7,585 bases of DNA from an uncultured Candidatus Saccharibacteria bacterium (lineage in GTDB: Bacteria > Patescibacteria > Saccharimonadia > Saccharimonadales > UBA4665): positions 1 through 7,585 of the forward strand of contig CAIYEO010000103.1 of NCBI GenBank assembly GCA_903925195.1, in the 5' to 3' direction. Shown in pieces: positions 4,339 through 7,585 of this stretch; positions within the stretch are counted from its first letter, which is position 1, and the number at the start of each line of letters is the position of its first letter. Both the position numbers and the translations under genes were made by a program. The notes under the pieces were generated by a model. The model saw only the letters and a program-made list of their open reading frames with translations, was not told the DNA's origin and made no database searches.

Positions 4339-7152
4339 TTATGCATGTAATCCAAATAGTTCTTTAAATCTTGCTCTAGCATCTACTGGTTCTAAATTAC
4401 CAACATTACCTGGTCCAAATTTAGGTTCGGGTCCAGGTCTTTTTGGTGGTAGAGGGACAGATGGTTGGCTTGCCGATATAGAAGTTTTTGCTGATCTTTG
4501 ATCCATAATATCTGATGAAGATGCTTTACTAAGTTCCGCACCTTTAGAAGCTATACTAGCTGTTTTAATTGCAGCAGCTTCATTTGGTGTTAATGAAGCA
4601 GAAGTTGCAGCTGCTGAATTTTGACCAGCTGTTCCCATACCAGTAGCTTTACCGCCATCTAGTTGTGCATGGAGATGATTAAAATGACCTGCTGTTCTCC
4701 ACAGAACACGATATCCAGCTGATCTCATTTGTTTTGCAACCTGATCAAATTTTGGTCCCCATACTGGATCATTTGCTTCTATCATTCCTGGAGGACCGTT
4801 AAGATCAATCGCTTTACCTTCATAATGTGCTGAACCTCTTGCATGTGCACCTTTCGTTACGCCGCCGAATGCAGGATTTTCAGAAATGTTAATACCCATA
4901 CCCTGAAGAGCTTTACCTGCTGCAACAAGGTCTCCAGAAGGGATAGAACCAATTTCTTTACCTTCTTCTTTAGATGCATCTGCTCCAGCACCAGTAGCTC
5001 CACCAGAAGGAGAAGCAGAGGCAGATGTACTAGCTGCTCCAGCAGAAGGAGAAGCAGAGGCAGATGTACTAGCTGCTCCAGCACCAGTAGCTCCACCAGA
5101 AGGAGAAGCAGAGGCAGATGTACTAGCTGCTGGCGATGATGGCGCTCCTACTGCAGGAACAGTAACATTACCCATAGCATCATACTGCGCTTCGGAAGAT
5201 GTTCCACCAGTTTTAGTAGCATCTGATCCTTCACCTTTTTCGTATTTTGTAGCAATATTCATACGAGACTGACGAGCTTTTCCATCAGATCTTTCATAAT
5301 ACTGATCTACTGCTGCAGCTGCATCAGAAGCACTCTTAGCTTCTTTAATTTTAGCGCCAGCAATTCTTTCTGACCCAGATGTAAGTTCATGGTTAACGAA
5401 GTCAAGTTGTTCTTGGAAAGTTGCTTCGCGAATATCTTTATTGTATTTCTTTTTAAACTCAGCCTGACGATCAGGATGCCATTGTGCGATACCGTAAGCT
5501 TTGCCGCCATCACCAACAGCATTTGTTTTAAAACTTGATTCTACTTCAAGATTTGCTGCGATACCAATAGCTTGTGCTTTAGTCCAACCTTTGCCAGTAA
5601 AATAATCGATAGCTTCTTTGGCAGAGCCAGTAGCTGATACTCCAGGACCGCTATATGGAGTGGCAGCGCTACTACTAGCTCCACTAGCTCCACCAGCTCC
5701 ACCAGTAGTGCTTGATGAAGAACCAGCAGCGGCTGGACTTGCTCCACCTGCAGCAGCGCTAGGTGAAGATGTTTTTTGTGCATCTTTAATGTCAGCTGAT
5801 GCACCAGGACTTCCTGGAGCTGAATTTCCTGAAGAAGAAACTTGTTGTGCGTCTTTAATATCAGCTGAAGCAGATGGACCTGATGCACCTTTACCTATTT
5901 GTTTCATAAATTGTTCTAGAACATCTGGGTTTATCTTACTGCCAGTTGGGTCCATAGAAACTTGAAGTTTAACTGCCATAAGCTGTTTGGCGTTTAACTC
6001 TTCACCTTTTTTCCAAGGCTGATCGGCAATTTTCATTTCTGTTTTAGAATCGCCGAACAGCGTGTCCCAGTTCTTATAAAGACCGTAAGCTCCACCAATA
6101 GCGCCACCTACCGCTCCGCCAATAGCTGTACCAACTCCTGGTACAACACTACCAAGCATAGCACCTGTGCCTGCGCCCGCGAGAGCGTCGCTTGCTATCC
6201 CAGCACCAGCACCTAGTTTTTCATGACCCGATTCAGTAAGTTTATCACTCGCATAATCTAATGCTAACCCACCAGCTAAAGCACCAAGTCCACCTTTAGC
6301 TTTCCAAAGTAAATTACCTGCACCTTTAGCCAAATTACCAGCTTTACCAAGCATGCTTATTTTTGGTTTAACTCCAGAAGGAGCAGCTTTACCTCCTCCA
6401 CCGCCAAGATGATCTAATACTGCACCAGCAGCATCTCCTAATAGACTACCACTACCTCCAGCGCCACCTGCACCTCCAGCTGCCTTTAATCCTTTTACTT
6501 CTTTAATTAACTCATTGAGAAGTGTGTTGGTAGTATTTTGTAATGTGACCATATTGTTCAGTATTTGATTACTGATGGAAACTTGATTAGCTATAGAGTT
6601 ATTTGCTTGTCTGGTATCAGTCGATTCTCTAGCAGAGTTATCACTACTACCACCGCCTCCACTATTACCAATACCAGAATTATTTAATACTCTAGATAAA
6701 CTAGGAAAAGCTGTACCAAAAGCTTTATTGCCTACTGAAGATGCAAGATTTTTAAATCCTTGTTTCGCACCTTCTTTAATTACATCACCAGACGTAGGAT
6801 TGATAGGACCAATAGAGTTAGATTTGTTTTTCGAAATAACATCAGCTTTTAATTTTTCATGAAACAAATCTCCATAACCTTTTTGTTTTGGTTCTGGAGG
6901 TGTTGGTGTTTGAATAGGGGCAGTTTTTTGTTGGGAAGAAGTAGGAGATAAACCTCCACCAGATGATACTGATGGAGAAGTATCAGTCTCAGAAATTCTA
7001 TTTTGTTTTGGAGTTACAGGCGCAGGTGCAGAAGGTTTCTGAAAATCAGGATTTTGCGCAGCATCTGCAGCTCTTATTTTATCCTGGAGATCTTTAGGTA
7101 AAGCAGCAAAATCTTTATCTGATATTTCTCTAGGATTTTCTTTCTTAGCCAT
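4339..7152 (-). CDS. Large two-domain peptidoglycan hydrolase (tail-type lysozyme plus M15-like peptidase)
   Basis: This 937-residue protein probably opens the cell wall at entry or lysis. In order it has a Pro/Gln-rich polar N-terminus (1-95) and a coiled-coil-like segment (about 182-222). A Gly/Ala-rich hydrophobic part with glycine-zipper spacing follows (about 285-360, e.g. GTAIGGAVGGAIGGAYG). A phage-tail-type lysozyme domain spans about 505-638 (KGWTKAQAIGIAANLEVESSF, AVGDGGKAYGIAQWHPDRQAEF, FQEQLDFVNHEL), with probable catalytic Glu538. A Ser/Ala/Gly repeat linker (675-724) precedes an M15-like zinc peptidase at about 736-832. The latter carries SAHYEGKAID (SxHxxGxAxD; His776, Asp783) and HFNHLH (His828), but the usual E-x-x-H context is replaced by NHLH. 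The tail (895-937) is proline-rich. It starts by a TAATG overlap with the holin-like gene. Length, coiled coil and zipper suggest a virion or tail component rather than a simple endolysin; this is inference. Confidence 0.85.
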   Translation of the reverse strand: MAKKENPREISDKDFAALPKDLQDKIRAADAAQNPDFQKPSAPAPVTPKQNRISETDTSPSVSSGGGLSPTSSQQKTAPIQTPTPPEPKQKGYGDLFHEKLKADVISKNKSNSIGPINPTSGDVIKEGAKQGFKNLASSVGNKAFGTAFPSLSRVLNNSGIGNSGGGGSSDNSARESTDTRQANNSIANQVSISNQILNNMVTLQNTTNTLLNELIKEVKGLKAAGGAGGAGGSGSLLGDAAGAVLDHLGGGGGKAAPSGVKPKISMLGKAGNLAKGAGNLLWKAKGGLGALAGGLALDYASDKLTESGHEKLGAGAGIASDALAGAGTGAMLGSVVPGVGTAIGGAVGGAIGGAYGLYKNWDTLFGDSKTEMKIADQPWKKGEELNAKQLMAVKLQVSMDPTGSKINPDVLEQFMKQIGKGASGPSASADIKDAQQVSSSGNSAPGSPGASADIKDAQKTSSPSAAAGGASPAAAGSSSSTTGGAGGASGASSSAATPYSGPGVSATGSAKEAIDYFTGKGWTKAQAIGIAANLEVESSFKTNAVGDGGKAYGIAQWHPDRQAEFKKKYNKDIREATFQEQLDFVNHELTSGSERIAGAKIKEAKSASDAAAAVDQYYERSDGKARQSRMNIATKYEKGEGSDATKTGGTSSEAQYDAMGNVTVPAVGAPSSPAASTSASASPSGGATGAGAASTSASASPSAGAASTSASASPSGGATGAGADASKEEGKEIGSIPSGDLVAAGKALQGMGINISENPAFGGVTKGAHARGSAHYEGKAIDLNGPPGMIEANDPVWGPKFDQVAKQMRSAGYRVLWRTAGHFNHLHAQLDGGKATGMGTAGQNSAAATSASLTPNEAAAIKTASIASKGAELSKASSSDIMDQRSAKTSISASQPSVPLPPKRPGPEPKFGPGNVGNLEPVDARARFKELFGLHA
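4981..5130 (-). repeat. In-frame tandem repeat linking the two hydrolase domains
   Basis: Three copies of a segment coding AASTSASASPS begin at residues 675, 693 and 706 of the large hydrolase, spaced by 54 and 39 bp. The first and third copies continue with GGATGAGA; the middle copy has a 15-bp deletion of that part. The DNA is nearly identical between copies, including third codon positions, so the array is a recent expansion or is kept uniform by recombination. It encodes a flexible, low-complexity linker and is not a CRISPR array. Confidence 0.85.
5764..5871 (-). repeat. Duplicated ASADIKDAQ segment in the large hydrolase
   Basis: Residues 428-440 (ASADIKDAQQVSS) and 451-463 (ASADIKDAQKTSS) are near-identical copies 69 bp apart. 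They lie in the linker between the hydrophobic region and the lysozyme domain. Third positions differ at several codons, so this duplication looks older than the repeat at 4981-5130. Confidence 0.7.
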
Positions 7153-7585
7153 TATTGTTTGCTCGCTACTTTCTCTTGAGTTCTACCATAAGCAGCAACA
7201 CCAAGGATGGCACCAAACGCCATATGAATTAATCCACCATTAGATAATGTCAGCGACTGCCATGCAACATATTGCATTTGAATATTAGCACCTTTTAATA
7301 ACAAAGGCATGAACATTGCAATTGCAGGAAATGCAACGAAATCCATAAAACAAATAAGCATATAGAGCCAGCCCATTGCTGGTCTCCACATTGATTTCAT
7401 CCAATGCTCATCTTGCTTTTGCATTTGATTCTCAGCAATCTCTTTATCAAGAGATACTTCTGATAAACCTACAGCTGCATCAGCCTGAGCAGTCGCCTGA
7501 ATAGATGCCATTTGCACTGTTTGCTGGGCCATAACAGCAGATTGTTGTCCGCTGTTATTATTCACGTCAATAACCGTTACAGCAG
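7152..7585 (-). CDS. Holin-like membrane protein of the GTA three-TM type (5' end outside window)
   Basis: The product resembles holins of the gene-transfer-agent 3TM family. A polar, Ala/Gln-rich N-terminal part is followed by the signature KSMWRPAMGWLYMLICFMDFVAF, a further hydrophobic run (AIAMFMPLLL), then SLTLSNGGLIHMAFGAILGVAAYGRTQEK. The latter gives a last membrane segment and the typical YG...EK ending. Such proteins form inner-membrane lesions that let lytic enzymes reach peptidoglycan. A GTG at 7563-7565 could start a 137-residue protein, but no ribosome site precedes it and the frame stays open to the window edge (AVTVIDV upstream of NNNSG), so the true start probably lies beyond 7585. 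The stop shares a base with the start of the large hydrolase (TAATG), so the two are coupled and may act together. Function as a holin is inferred from family resemblance. Confidence 0.75.
   Translation of the reverse strand, partial: AVTVIDVNNNSGQQSAVMAQQTVQMASIQATAQADAAVGLSEVSLDKEIAENQMQKQDEHWMKSMWRPAMGWLYMLICFMDFVAFPAIAMFMPLLLKGANIQMQYVAWQSLTLSNGGLIHMAFGAILGVAAYGRTQEKVASKQ

Noticed and set aside
4981..5130. CRISPR-like array
   Set aside because: The repeats are in frame, run directly into each other without unique spacers, and encode a protein linker.
4843..5139. Plus-strand open frame coding Ser/Arg repeats
   Set aside because: It is the antisense shadow of the repeat linker in the large minus-strand hydrolase, with no ribosome site and artificial composition.
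5618..5965. Plus-strand Ala/Pro-rich open frame
   Set aside because: It is the complement of Gly/Ala/Ser-rich codons of the real minus-strand gene and has no start signal.

Overview
This window looks like part of a lytic T4-superfamily myovirus genome. The diagnostic block on the plus strand has homologues of T4 gp33 (late-transcription coactivator), gp59 (helicase loader) and gp32 (single-stranded-DNA-binding protein), in the same relative order as in T4. An alphaproteobacterial, perhaps Rhizobiales-like, host is suggested by the N-terminus of a phage-borne outer-membrane barrel (signal peptide ending in an 'AADLP' type junction, as in Omp25/Omp31 proteins) and by a holin-like protein of the GTA three-TM type. 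The host assignment is an inference.

Layout. Bases 1-95 hold the probable tail of an upstream gene and a terminator-like hairpin. Bases 96-172 are a tRNA-Arg(UCU) with an encoded CCA, followed by an 8-strand-type outer-membrane barrel gene (209-745) closed by a clear Rho-independent terminator (752-780). A small membrane protein (792-992) overlaps gp33 (970-1194), which overlaps a glycosyltransferase family 25-like protein with a methyltransferase-like C-terminal half (1191-2429). A small acidic protein (2444-2722) then overlaps gp59 (2719-3300). A consensus-quality sigma70 promoter lies across the end of gene 59 and should drive gene 32 (3386-4306). The gene 32 leader can form a hairpin or pseudoknot that involves its Shine-Dalgarno sequence. 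A bidirectional UUCG-loop terminator (4312-4337) separates gene 32 from a convergent minus-strand pair.

The minus-strand pair is a holin-like membrane protein (7152 to beyond the window edge) joined by a TAATG overlap to a 937-residue protein (4339-7152). The large protein has a coiled coil, a glycine-zipper hydrophobic region, a phage-tail-type lysozyme domain and an M15-like zinc peptidase domain. The two catalytic domains are separated by an in-frame repeat linker.

The plus strand therefore carries replication and late-transcription functions plus accessory genes (tRNA, barrel, glycosyltransferase fusion) that probably modify the host envelope or glycans. The minus strand carries late virion or lysis functions directed at peptidoglycan. 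Gene 32 and the barrel gene use only CGY codons for arginine, while most other genes use many AGA codons, the codon read by the encoded tRNA.
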